The notes below the pieces were generated by a model. The model did no database searches. It saw nothing but the letters and a program-made list of their open reading frames with translations, and was not told the DNA's origin. A stretch of 64,000 bases of DNA, taken from assembly GCF_022376445.1 (NCBI RefSeq), contig NW_025955086.1, positions 1 to 64,000 on the forward strand. The letters are read 5' to 3'. Both the position numbers and the translations under genes were made by a program. Source of the stretch: Fomitopsis serialis. Lineage: Eukaryota > Basidiomycota > Agaricomycetes > Polyporales > Fomitopsidaceae. Below, one piece after another: positions 52,087 through 63,149 of the stretch; the stretch's first letter is position 1, and each line of letters starts with the position of its first letter.

Positions 52087-53316
52087 TCACCGCCCGAACA
52101 GAACAGCTAAGTTACCTCCATCCTCGTAAACTGGGTTTGCCCTCTGCCGTCTCCGCTCTGCCTCCTCACGCTCCAGCTCGATCAGGTACTGCGGCTTCTG
52201 GCCGGGCAGGTGGTCTCCGATCAGGTTAATATACTGCTTCGGGGTCCAGCGCCCGCCGCCCGTAGCCTTGCATATCCGGCTAGCGTGCCGGAGGGGGTAT
52301 GCCTCCAGCTCGCCGAAATTCTCCACGGGCTTGTCCAGGGTAGGACGTACAATCGGAGAGAGGACTTCGTGAGGAGTGTGAATGGCACTAGATGAGGAGA
52401 CGGCGGGCACCAGGGAGTGGGCGTTGGGTGAATCATAGAGGACCTGTGGCGGGGTGCTCCGGGAGGCGGGTAGGCGTGGTGTCACAACACCATGAATTTG
52501 ATCCCAGCAGTGATCGCAGACACGTTCTTGCACTACCGGAGAAGCAGGAGAAGCATAGACGGAGATGGAGATGTCCCGTGGGGGGTTGATGAAGTCAAGG
52601 TTTGAAGTGTCCAGGAGCAGTGTGCGCCGGGTGGAACAGCTGCCGCAGACGATATCGCCGCACTTTCTGCAATGCTGTGGTGCCGGACAGATGAGGGTTG
52701 AGGAAGGATGATGATGAGATAGCGATCAACACACATGTTTGCGCTCGAAGATGGAGAACTGCTTGCGGCAGAGGAAGATGCTACAGCGAGACGCTTGGTA
52801 GTCAGGCTGTGTGACAGATGCCGGTCAATCACATAGATATATAGCAGACAAACATCAACCTTCCACAGGTGCCTACGGAGGAGGACCGCGAGGTGCTCGT
52901 TCCGCCGTATGACAGACGGAGCAGAGGACGGGTCCGAGAAGGAAGATGCAGGGGTCTCGCGACTACTCAGTGAACAGCTCTCGAATGAGGAGGGGCTCGT
53001 CCCTGGAAGTGAACAAGAAATGTCAGTACGATGCGCACGCGACACGCGACAGCGACGGATCGCGCACCCCGTGAGGACGGGTCCGAGAAGGAAGACGCAG
53101 GGGTCTCGAGACTACCCAGTGAAAAGCTCTCGAATGCGGAGGGGCCCGTCTCTGGAAGTGAACAAGAAATGTCAGTATGATACGCACGCGACACGTGACA
53201 GCGACGGATCGCGCACCCTGTGAGGATGCGGTGCTGGCCCGGCTGTCCTTGCCGAGGCTTTGAAGGGACGAAGAGCGGGGACAGAGAGAGGAAGCAAGCG
53301 CGATGGCATAGTTCAT
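52087..53316 (-). CDS. FYVE zinc-finger protein with tandemly duplicated exon
   Basis: Five exons join in frame: 53316-53217, 53151-53068, 53002-52860, 52806-52735 and 52674-52087, together 987 bases and 328 residues. The FYVE finger binds phosphatidylinositol 3-phosphate on endosomes. Its words are RRHLWK, PDYQASRCSIFLCRKQFSIF, ERKH|HCRKCGDIVCGSCSTR (the basic RKHHCRKCG signature, split by an intron) and QERVCDHCWDQIHG. Downstream PLRHASRICKATGGGRWTPK and the C-terminal YEDGGNLAVLF fit a basidiomycete FYVE family of unknown detailed role. In the first finger cysteine pair C-X4-C replaces the usual C-X2-C (SRCSIFLC), a feature of this family as I recall it. Exons 2 and 3 share the repeat PSxFESxSLxSxETPASSFS within a 150-bp tandem duplication. 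Confidence 0.88.
52924..53223. repeat. 150-bp tandem duplication, two copies
   Basis: Units 52924-53073 and 53074-53223 are near-identical, with about a dozen substitutions and no length change seen. Each unit holds one intron and one exon segment of the minus-strand FYVE gene. A unit of 150 bases keeps the reading frame. Confidence 0.85.
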
Positions 53317-53319
53317 CCT

Positions 53320-54900
53320 CAGTGGTGGCGGGGAGGTGTTCGGGAGGGACTCCGCAAACCGCCAGCGCGAGGATGCAGGAGGGCTGCAGATTTCAATATT
53401 TCAATACTTACATACTGTATGCTTCTGTCCGGAGGCCACGCGGTCGCGCCGCGATTTGATACCATTAAGCTACAGGCATTGGCGGAGGACCCCAGACAAC
53501 ACACTGATATGTCTAATCCGAATCCCCTTTTGCAAGTGACATCTGTCCACGAGACATGAGCGGCAACAAGGGCGGCGATTTTCAAGCGAAGACGCACTGC
53601 AACTCCTTGATTGCAAGACCGGCGATCATCAGCACGCTCATCAACACATCACCAGGCAGTAAGGTGAGCTCTCCGGCCTCTATGGTGGCCAAATCTTCCC
53701 CAGCAAGATTCATGCGAAGCCTGGGCGGGCGGGCGGACGTGCAGGAGAGCATTGTTACTGGCGGGCGGGCATTTGAGCAGGCGAGTGGACGCGCGGGCAG
53801 GCAGACAGACGGATTTGCGGGTTGACGGCCGATAGCAAGAACAGAGGCCAGTACTGAGTAGGTCCAGTAGGGCATACTTCGACTTCGGAGCTTAGAATTG
53901 GCTGAACTTACCCCTTCGCCGTCCATTCTTCCTTGGCAATTCCTCCGTCGGCTTCATCCCATGCACATCACAGCCATGTTCATCTTGTCGCTATCACAGT
54001 CATGTTCATCTTGTCGCTCTACACTGTGATGGCCGATTTTGCGCGGCCGGGCAGCGTGTCGCTAGAGCCGCACAGCGGCGGGAGGTACCACCTTCTGTCG
54101 GTCAAGCGACAGATCTCGGGATATGTTAGCTGACAGGTGTATCAGAGGGCAGACGCATACCGAAGCAGGCGAGAATCCGAACATGTATGTAAGGGTGCAT
54201 GTCGAGTGGGTGCAGGCGAGAAAGTGCGGATGGGAAGGACCAGAGGTTCGGGGGACAGGTTGATAACAACACCCCAAATACGCCGTCCCATTTTCGTCGC
54301 TACATGCCAAACTCGCCTGATGCGCTATCCAGACTGCAAAGAGTATGGGTATTAAGTCATAAACGGGCTGCGAGGGATAGACCTTCGAATCATTACCGTT
54401 TGTCGCGATCAAGGGGTGAACGTTCAAACGTTCAAACCCTTAGCTTGAGGGCGTCTTCACGCGTCAAGATACGGTAGATAGCAGTGTAAGTCGCTGTCGT
54501 CGGGCTGGGGAGGAGGGATGCAAAAGACGGCAACCAGATATGTAGTGCCCAACTAGAGCAATATGATTGCTGCTTCCGCCGCAGACTCCCGCCACAGGCT
54601 CCCGGTCGATTAATGTTTAACACGCGACACGCACACCCAGATACATACAAACCCCCTACCGCAACGAATGCGCCCCAAAACCCGCTATCTACTACATACA
54701 AACGATACCCATAGCCTTACGAACACACACACCCGACAGGACTACCGGATCGTCAGTGGCGCATTGTAATGCCCACTACTGTACGCACCGGCAGTCGCCG
54801 CGTCTTAGCACGGCGTTTGTTTGCCTGTGGCGGTTAATAAATGCAGACTTCATCATCATATCATCATCACCCACCACAGGCCCAGCCACGCACTTGCTCC
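53320..54900. other. No gene recognised; degenerate GC array at 53715-53825
   Basis: Only short frames. The segment 53715-53825 has gggcgggcgggcggacgtg and gcaggcgagtggacgcgcgggc words like the other GC arrays. The word tgaacgttcaaacgttca at 54417-54434 equals that at 49834. The word catgttcatcttgtcgct is directly repeated at 53972 and 54001. Confidence 0.4.
54417..54434. repeat. tgaacgttcaaacgttca box, second copy
   Basis: Identical over 18 bases to 49834-49851. Confidence 0.5.
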
Positions 54901-55400
54901 TCCACCTGCGATCCACAGCGCACATTCAGGATGCGATGGAAAATACTGGCCGGAGCGCGTCGAAAAGTGGGGCGAACTGCCTGTTCTTGTCGACTACATC
55001 CTGCCCCCGGGCTTCCCGGGCAGCTGGGACTTGCCGCATACGGTCTCTATCTCGCCACGTCCATCATTGCTCTCGTCGCTAACTTACCTGCATCGGGACG
55101 GCGTTCTTCTTGGACAAGGTCGGTGCCGTCTTCGAGAACGGCGTGATCCAGGCTACGGACCACCACAACGACCGCTGCCGCCACTTGATTGTCTACCCCC
55201 AGGCTGCCATCATCCCGGAGGCACGTACATATGCCTGCATCCATTCCTCTCCCTTCCTCTCCACGGAGCACCCGTCGGTCGCACTGTCCGTCGTGTTGTG
55301 CAACGTGCAGCTCATTTCGTCGGTCATCGACGTGTAGGTTTTGCGCTCCCCATCATGCCAGACATAGCTGTGGAGCCGATCGTTCCCCGTCTGTGAATTA
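54900..55400 (+). pseudogene. Decayed coding fragments upstream of the FAS remnant
   Basis: The frame 54930-55050 reads DGKYWPERVEKWGELPVLVD and YILPPGFPGSWDLPHTVS, which looks like real protein. It is followed in other frames by LDKVGAVFENGVIQATDHHN. Stops and phase changes intervene. It may be another part of the FAS remnant or an unrelated gene fragment. Confidence 0.3.
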
Positions 55401-55439
55401 ACGACGGCTGCGCGTGAGGTAAACCTACACTACTGTCTG

Positions 55440-58252
55440 TGTCATGGATGTTGGCCCGCAGCCCCTGCCCGGATACGATGGCCGGGGAAATGTGGCTAAA
55501 GCAGGGGCCCGTCAACATCGCCGCAGCGAATCCCTACTTCCCTATCATCCTGCAGTGGACGGGCGGCCATGCGAGATATCGCCATGCGTGCGAGGACTTC
55601 CATCAGCCGATTCTGTTGGCGTACCGTTCGATACGGCAGCACGGCAGCATCGTCCCCGTCGCTGGCTTTGGCACCGATGGTGCGGACGGTGTCTACCCAT
55701 ATTTTGCTGACGAGTGGCCTGTCGAGAAGCCCGGGGTGCAGCCCATGCCGTTCGACGGTTTCCTTTTCACGGCGCCGTGTCACGGCCGCCGAGGAGGTGC
55801 TCACGGGCTCCCCGTTTCTCTATGCCGCAGGAGAAGCGTGTGGCGTGGTTGGCCGAGCGGCGTGCTGCGATCATCGCGAGGCTGAGAAAGGGCCCCGCAA
55901 AGCCCTGGTGCGGGCGGAAGGACGGCGGTGCTGTCGAGAACATCAGCGACATGTCCTACGAGGGGGCTGTCCTCTGCACTGTCCGGCTTATGCGGTCGAG
56001 CACGGGGGGCGCTGGGTCGACCTGTCCTCCAGGAACCTGGCAGAGCAACATCGTTGCCCGCATTGGAGGTCCTCGAAGGCACTGCTGCCGAGGTTACAAA
56101 GCCGCAGACCGTCTACGGCGTCACCGGCCAGGGTTACGGCCCCGGGCATGGATCTCTACAACAGCCCGCCCTCAGCGTGCAGCCGCCCCGCGGGCTTGCT
56201 CTGCGCTACACAGTCCGCTCAGACTGCGTCCGTCGTCTCTGGGTGCGCGGCATTCGAGGGCATGCGTTCCAGGGACTGGGTACAGAACGGCGGTGCCTTC
56301 GCCGGGCACTCTTCGGCAGGTACCCTGCTGTTCTGGCCATCGTCGACACCGTCTATCGTGGCACCACCGCGCAGCGCGCAGCTGCAGCTGCAGTCGCCAG
56401 CGTCGAGGATGTGCCTTTTCAGGGCTACCGGGGTATCGGGCGTCATCGCTGCCCAGAAACTCAGGAAGCGGGCTGACGGGGTGCCGCTGAAGTCCACCAG
56501 AAATTGTCTGGTGGAAGGTCCCCTCTGCATCACGGGATTCTCGGTGGGCTTCTGCTCCCCTTGGATCGGAGGAGCGTGGCCCGGCGCTAGATGTCAGAGC
56601 TGTCGCTGTCCTCCGAGATTGGTCGCGAGACTGACGGTCTCGACGGCAAGCCCGAGCCCGTCATGCTAGCCAGCGGGTTGCGGCTGCCCGAAACTGTAAG
56701 GGCCAAGGGCCAAGATCCAGACCCACGCCCAACACGGGGCGCTGTGCGCCGGTGTGAGTTTATTCAACCGCTGGTCCCCCGAAGAGCTGGGGAGAATACC
56801 TTCCCCGCAGGTCCCGTGATCGGGATGAGTCCAAATACACCGGCCTTCGTACCTGGCTGTTTCGCAGGCGGGCTCTTTGGCACCCGTCATGTGGACAGTA
56901 CGGGCGCCGCTGCGCACGGGCCCGAACGCCATGCTGTCTGTACATTCTCTGCGAAGGAGCTGGCGTTCAACACCCTTGGTCTAATGATTCAGCAGTGCTG
57001 ACGTTCAACCGGTGTGGGCGGAACCCGATGGCATCGACTGGCTTACGGACCTTCCTGAAACCACCATGCGGATCAGGTTGAGCCACAACAGCAGCGGCCT
57101 ACGTGCTCGCGGCAACGCCGCGGGCTGTCAGGGTGCACTATAACGGGGTCGGAGCGGAACGGGTCCTGCAGGCGGCCAGCGTGACGCCACTCGCAAACTT
57201 CAAGTTCAAGTTCCCCCGCATTGTGTCTCTCCGATCTTTTCCCGACGTGCCGGAGCTGCGCGGCATGTTAGACCTCGATGGCAGAGAGCCGTTGTGACTG
57301 GCTTCACTGGGGCTGGCGTGTGGGGTGGTTCTTAGACGCGCTGTGACATGAAAGCCTGCGAAGAATTCACCACGGAAGGCTGCGTCGAGATGGCCTGGAT
57401 GATGGGCTACATCAAGTAGCCGCATTTCGACGGCACCCTCTACGTCTGATCGGTTTGTACCTGCGTTCCGCGGCTCCAGACAGCGCTGATTTGCTTCCAC
57501 AGGCTGAGCAGTTCCGTGGCTACGCTTTCAAGAAGTCTTTCAACCAGGGAATGCAACTGTCCCATGATCGTAAGCCCTTCCAGGCCAGACAGGTTGGGGC
57601 GGGGTATGTCATGTACCAGTACGGCAGCAGCTGCGACTATTCGAGGGCGCATGGCGGTCCGTCACGCTTGGCTCGGACGGCAGATATAACCGTCGGCGCG
57701 TGGTAAGTGCTAGCGCACGCTTGGGCTGCTATGGCACTAATGAATGTCTAGTGCAATCGCGCCATAATGTTTGAGATCGCATGCGGTATGCTGCTGACCA
57801 ACAAGACCAAGGTTATACTCGCGAGAGGTTATGATGGACCCAGCGAGGAGAACCTGTACGGGTGCGCTATAGGCCGTGAGCCGACTGGGATGTCGAGGCA
57901 GGCTATAACAGCCCGCGCAGGAGTTAGCTGCCATCGAGTGTTAGTGGTTCCAATGTCTAATGCGGTGCTTCACAGATGATGGAGGTACAGGGGTTCAAAG
58001 TGCATATCCTCACGAGTGCGAAGACAGCGCTGGAGCCCGGCTGCCCCATTCGCGGGATTGTCGCCTTCATGCCCGCCTCGACGCAGGCTGTTTGGTCTCG
58101 AAACCCGCACTATAGTGACAGGGCCGGACAACCTGTTCCTGCACCGGATCGCGGTACGCTAGACATCGGTCGCGAGATCCCATACATTCACCCCGCGCCG
58201 GTTCTCAACGTTGCGTACCGCTCTTGCCAGCGCGCTTTCCGCCGCAGGTAAA
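55440..58252 (+). pseudogene. Fatty-acid synthase (fungal type I) pseudogene with internal deletions
   Basis: Fragments appear in the order of a fused fungal FAS. Enoyl-reductase part at about 55500-55770: VNIAAANPYFPIILQWTGGH, CEDFHQPILLAYRSIRQHG, EKPGVQPMPFDGFLFT. Then at 55829-56040: EKRVAWLAERRAAIIARL, AKPWCGRKDGG, ISDMSYEGAVLCTVRLM. Malonyl/palmitoyl-transferase part at about 56140-56330: GPGMDLYNS-like words, AGLLCATQSAQTA, FEGMRSRDWVQNGGAFAGHS, where the expected GHSLGEY nucleophile motif reads GHSSAGT. Ketosynthase part at about 57355-58250: FTTEGCVEMAWMMGYIK*, FEIACGMLLTNKTKVILARG, GREPTGMSRQAITARAG, TSAKTALEPGCPIRGIVAF. Many stops and frameshifts are present. The remnant is about 2.8 kb, whereas the same span in a working gene should be several kb longer, so blocks are lost. 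It cannot make an enzyme. Confidence 0.82.
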
Positions 58253-59690
58253 TAGCGCAAGAGCTTGAGAAAAGTGCCAGTTGCTGCAGAGCGAGGTCGA
58301 GTTTCGCAGCCGTTAGCTTGGGCGAAGCGTCTGTAGAGCTGTGCGGCTGGCGTACTGCGCAAAAGGCACATCTCGTGCATGCGCACGGAAGGCGCAGGGC
58401 TGCTCCAGCGGGTCACACTTAGGGAACACATTCCGGAACTCTGGATGCTACTTCGGTGATAGTAAGCACGTCCGTGCTCACGCGAACCGACAGTGCCGCC
58501 GTTTGACATTCTCGCAGCAGGGACGGTGCGCATTCCCGCAGCTTCTGCCTGCTCTCCTGTAGCGGGAAGGACCGTAGCCACATCCAGACGCCGTCGGCTT
58601 TGACCCCGCCGCGGTGACGGTCACCGCTACCGAAGTCGCCGCAGCAGTCAGTACGTTCTCAAGCTGTTCTGCAGCACGCAATCCACTGGTGCTATTCTCC
58701 GTATTCTAGGCTACCGCGGCTTCGGGTGCAGCGGCAGCTGCCTCCGCTTCTTCCACGCTTGCCGCGTCACAGATCGGTGAGGTGATAGAGACAGCGAGAG
58801 ACGTACGAGAATAAGGTACCAAGAGAAAAGGATGTGGCGGGGCTGACGAGGCTGCCAGAAGGCCACAAAGGGTGGCAGCGCAGGTACCGAAAGAACGCAA
58901 GGGGGCGTAGACGATGACAGCGTGGTGGAGAGGTATACCTTGGGTATACCAATCAGAGCTTCCTCGACAGCGGCGTGGCTGCCCGAAGCTGCTCTGAACA
59001 CATTCCAAACCCCGGTCCATGCCCAGGTGAGTGGCGATCCATGCGCGACCCGCTTCGCTGCTGTATGCTCACCACAACAGGCTTCGATCTATACGCTGTG
59101 AGTGCATATCATACGATGACAGGAACAGGCAGTATATGGACACTGACATCATTGATGCCCCCTTGTAGTACTCGATCTCACTAGGCTCCTCGTGTCTGCT
59201 GCCGTTTACCTCTATTCGCTCGTCTCGCGCCCTTACTTGCATATCACCGCCACTGGTAGCAACACCTACGGTACCAGCCAGCACACCTGCCTGGGTAACC
59301 CAATCTATCGACGCGGATGATGTACTTGCGCCACCGGTGGCTGCCGGGGCCCACGTCGCTGTCCTCCAGTGTCGCGATCCGGGTATTGAGTCCACGAGGG
59401 ATGTCTTACCATCAAGCGGTGATCTCAGCATTTAATCCCCATGTTCCCGCCGTTGATCACCGCTGTGGGCGCCTTATATGGCCGCCACGTGCATGTGCAG
59501 GCTGATAAAACGTTACCTGCCGACTGAAATGGGTGCTTATTGATAGTGCTGTACAGTGCATTGCCGTTGAAGATCGCGAGGTCTTGCTGCGTGAGTCGGC
59601 TCGATGTTGAGCCTTACCAGCGGACTGGCTGATGCAAGCCTGCTTGATTTAGGCTGGTTCCTCTTGCTGTACCACCCTTCCGCCGCGCAT
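58253..59690. other. No gene recognised
   Basis: Short alanine-, serine- and arginine-rich frames on both strands without family words. It could contain further decayed sequence linked to the FAS and DnaJ remnants. Confidence 0.35.
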
Positions 59691-59849
59691 CCTGCCGTTG
59701 CGTTCATGTCCGCCGTCCCCGCCGCCATCAACGGCAGCTGCAAACCTCATGGCACCACCCCTTGCGGGCTGCGCAGTTCGTGGAGAGGATTACCCAAACA
59801 GGTAGTATGTCAATCTGGTTGTTGAGACCTTGAGGATGGTCTTTGAATG

Positions 59850-60440
59850 CCGGCATAGAAAGCCGCGGCGTGGGCAGAGCGGGTCGCAAAACTCATGGAG
59901 AACTTGGAGTGCAAGCTGGGCGTCTTCACTGAGTCCGAGACTGCTCGAACGACGGGCAGGTCATTGAGATTTATCGGATGATATGCCAGCTTAAGGCAGA
60001 GTAGCTACTTCGTCTCTGCGTGGTAACTAGTGCTGACCGGATCGCAGGGATCTCAAACCTGAGTCCTGTGGCACCGAGCCGCTCCAAGCGGTAGGGTTTG
60101 TCTACGTCTCGAAGTCGAAGCAATACCTCGCCTCGAATCAGACCTTCCTTGGCGTCGGCGGGTGGCTGCACCACGTGCAGGGCAAGTACCACGCCTTCAG
60201 CGAAACGTGCGTGTCCCATACTGTTCCCCTCCTTGCCTTCTATGGAGAAAAGGTTCGCTCGTGCAGGACGTCGACGCTACGTGCGGCGATGGACTCGAAG
60301 AATGTGTTCGAGTAGGTCCCAGGCTTCAGAGAAGGGCAATCTCTCGCCGGAGGAGCGGCAGCGGCTGAGGAGCAGGCGGCGGAGACTCTGTTCAAGTTCG
60401 TGGTCCGTCAGACAGCTTACTCGCTGAATAGCTCAGAGAC
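59850..60440 (+). pseudogene. DnaJ X-domain (Caj1/Djp1-type co-chaperone) pseudogene
   Basis: Words of the conserved X domain of fungal DnaJ proteins appear in order: AERVAKLMENLECKLGVFTE at about 59863, then PLQAVGFVYVSKSKQYLASN, QTFLGVGGWLHHVQGKYHAF and SET at 60085-60208. After an intron-like gap come TLRAAMDSKNVFE*VPGF and EGQSLAGG, with EEQAAETLFKF following. Stops (for example after NVFE) and phase changes break it. The J domain itself was not found, so this is only the C-terminal part. A working protein would assist Hsp70. Confidence 0.7.
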
Positions 60441-61053
60441 ACTACGCAAACCGTAGGAAACAGGATCACCGGAGAGAAACAGGCGCGCGTGTTCTCGCAG
60501 TGCTTCAATGGCAGTAGGCTTGCATCGAACTCAATATTCGCAGTGACAACATAAGCTTGAGATAAATGCGAGAGCACGGTGGATTGCGACCCGTTGGGTT
60601 GTCGGAAGACAGATATATCCTAGTATAGTAGATATTAGCACCTTGATATATATCTTCGCCATCTGTTTTATCGACTGGCACCTGAATCGTAACAATGGTT
60701 CAAGTAAGTCTCATTGTCCAGCTGCTTCACGGCCTCGCTGCCTAACTGCCTCGTAGCTGCCGCCGAGGGTGCAAGTGTATAGCCACTGCCAATAATCACC
60801 GCAACAGCATCCCAATCCAAAACTATTGCATCGTCTCGCCGCGCAGGAGCACATTTATCGGCGCTGGCGGGCTCGAAAGTGACTCGCTCAGAAGGGTGTC
60901 CCAAGATCCAAGATCTCGATATATCAAGATCTGTCCCGATTCGTTGCGCGGGCACGTATACGTACTCGAGTGCGTGCTAGAGCACTCACCAGGCGCTCAC
61001 CTGCAGCTTAAGAAGGGGGCTCATCCTCAACATGCCCACCACGTACGTCCGCT
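60441..61053. other. No gene recognised
   Basis: Intergenic sequence upstream of the two-exon gene; only short frames are seen. The stretch near 60610-60660 is AT-rich (gatatatcctagtatagtag, atatatatct). Confidence 0.4.
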
Positions 61054-62092
61054 ATGCACGGCAAGACTCTCCCTCCCTCTACCGTCAACCCCGCTGGACT
61101 TCAGTCCATGAAGGACTTCCTCGACCACGGTGGCATGAGCGCCAGTGTCGTTCGGCCTGTCCGACTCTCTGAGGAGTTAGACCGCCTGCGTGATGAGAAC
61201 GCGAGGCTCCGCTCAGCCGTATCGACGCGAGAAGCCGAGCTCACCGCCCTGCGAGCGGCCGAACAGAAACGCAACGAACAATGTATGTCGCATGCTTTAA
61301 TGGATTACATTCAGTGAACGTAATTTCCCAATAGTTCGCTTCGAATTCAGGCCATCGTCAGCTCGCAAGCTAATTTCCGCCGTCGCTACCCCTTCCGGGG
61401 CACTCCAGTCCCCTTTCGTCTCGCCGCTGAAGTCCGTCACTCTCGGGGACTGCTCCCCGCTTGCGCCAAAGACGACGTCAGGCCCGGGGGTGCCTGGGTG
61501 TGCGAGGGCTGATGCGCAGATGCCCACGACTGGTGACACGTCCACCGCGCTTGCGTCTAGGGTCCCTTTGCTTAAAAAGGCTCGCATCGCTACGACAGCG
61601 GAAGCAATGCCCATCCAGGGTACCGCGAGTGCTCCGCGGGTCGAGGCGCCACTGGGCGTACTGACAGCTCCACCCCCTCGTGCGTTGATGAACGTGTCAG
61701 CGACGAAAATTCCCTTCGGCTTGCCGGTCACAGGTATCCCTAAACTCACGCGCACTGCACCGATGCGTCCCAACTCGCCGATCTCCGTCTCCTCGGGATC
61801 ATCGGAGGCCCCGTCTTCGCGCGCGACATCTCCTGGCTCATCCGTACATGCGCCGCCGCCGTTCGAGCGTCTGCTGGTTGTCCCTGGCTTCGGCCCCCGG
61901 TCTGCACGTTACCTTGTCAAAATTGGCCAAACGAAGTTTGCCAATAATGCTGTGGAACTTGTATCAAGGCAGTATGCCTTGGTCCTCTGGCCGGCCGAGC
62001 TGCGGCGTTTGCTTGACATCACCGAAGAGCAGGCTAGGGAGCTGGTGATTGCGATGAGGGCTGACATTCTGGAACGAGGCTTGGTGCAGTGA
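61054..62092 (+). CDS. Two-exon gene, unknown protein with short coiled coil
   Basis: Exon 1 is 61054-61282 and exon 2 is 61335-62092; the 52-base intron opens gtatgt and ends aatag. They total 987 bases and 328 residues. The N-terminal region has a predicted coiled coil (LSEELDRLRDENARLRSAVS, TREAELTALRAAEQ) with heptad leucines. The middle is proline-, serine- and threonine-rich. The C-terminal 70 residues look folded: FERLLVVPGFGPRSARYLVK, VELVSRQYALVLWPAELRRL, DITEEQARELVIAMRADILE. This end resembles a small helix-hairpin-helix-like module (VPGFGPRSARYLVK), which is only an impression. The frame is clean and codon use is normal. No family was recognised. Confidence 0.65.
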
Positions 62093-62202
62093 AAATTGTC
62101 GTGTGTGTTATGTTCTGCTGATTGTCGTAATGTCGCAATTTGAATACCATTGCATCATGCAAGGCAGTAATTTCATACGAGTTTCCGTGTCCCTCGGGCG
62201 TG

Positions 62203-62550
62203 TTTATGAATGGCTGGCTGCATGAGCGGCAAATCCCTATGTCTAACTTTTGGTAAAGGCCCTTCAATGCGACTCCGCGTGTGCGATCTAACATAGGTTC
62301 CTGTTAGATCTGTCCACTCCAATGCAGAAGCAATGGCGTATGTTCTCCGCGGTCAGCATGCGGCATGAAGATGAAATTGCCAATGGCTGGCTGCGCGAAC
62401 AGCCAGCCCACCTTCCATTTCGGTAAAGGCCGTTCACTGTGACCTCGCAAGTGCGATCTGATTTACGTTCCTGCCAGATCTATTCGCTCCAATGCTCACC
62501 AAAATGGTACACATTCTCCGCGGATTGCACTCAAGGTACGGCATATGTGA
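62203..62550 (+). repeat. Diverged tandem direct repeat, two units of about 180 bp
   Basis: Unit A starts aatggctggctgcatgagcg and unit B (about 62382) starts aatggctggctgcgcgaaca. They share ggtaaaggcc(c/g)ttca, tgcgatct, gttcctg(t/c)(t/c)agatct, ctccaatgc and ttctccgcgg in the same order. Confidence 0.65.
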
Positions 62551-63149
62551 AAAATATCTGAATCTAACTCACACCCTGTTTCATCTGCTGCACTAGCTGA
62601 GGCGCCGATTGCGCGAAATCGCAGTCGAACAAGAAATGCCGCCATGCATCGACAGAGGGCGGTGCCTACCAGCCGGCCAAGTCGGACGACTTGATTCCCA
62701 GAGACGTTCATCCCATGATGGCCGCGAGGCCTAGAGCTGTTCGTCAAAGCCCCGTGTCTGTCCTTCTCCCCAGTCGAACTCTGCTTCTTCCACATGGCAC
62801 AGAAAGTCAACTCCGCCGTCACTATCGCACCGGCTGAAGTGAACCAATCCGCGTGTCGATTGCCTAAAATTGCCCGTCTTCGCAGCGGGACTCTGCCGCT
62901 GCACGCAGCACATCGCATTGAGAAGCAATGGAAGATCGAGGCCGACCCCGAGGCATGATACAATCACTCTACCCCGGTGGCCGCGAAGATGGAGGAGGGT
63001 TATGGCCAACCGCAATCCCATTCCTCAGCCCGATGTTCCAGGCCGGCGCGAAGGTTACCGAATCCCGCAAGCCCAACGCGTTTGTTCAAATCATCGTATG
63101 AATAAGGTGCACGTGAATGAAGGTGAGCAAACTTAAGTATCACACGAGG
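62551..63149. other. No clear gene
   Basis: Short frames only. A small plus-strand frame at about 63000-63120 reads NPIPQPDVPGRREGYRIPQA and could be an upstream exon of the following gene fragment. Confidence 0.3.

Noticed and set aside
55440..56669. 366-codon ORF as an intact gene
   Set aside because: It mixes recognisable FAS words with out-of-frame stretches; FAS signatures jump between all three frames, so it is a decayed copy.
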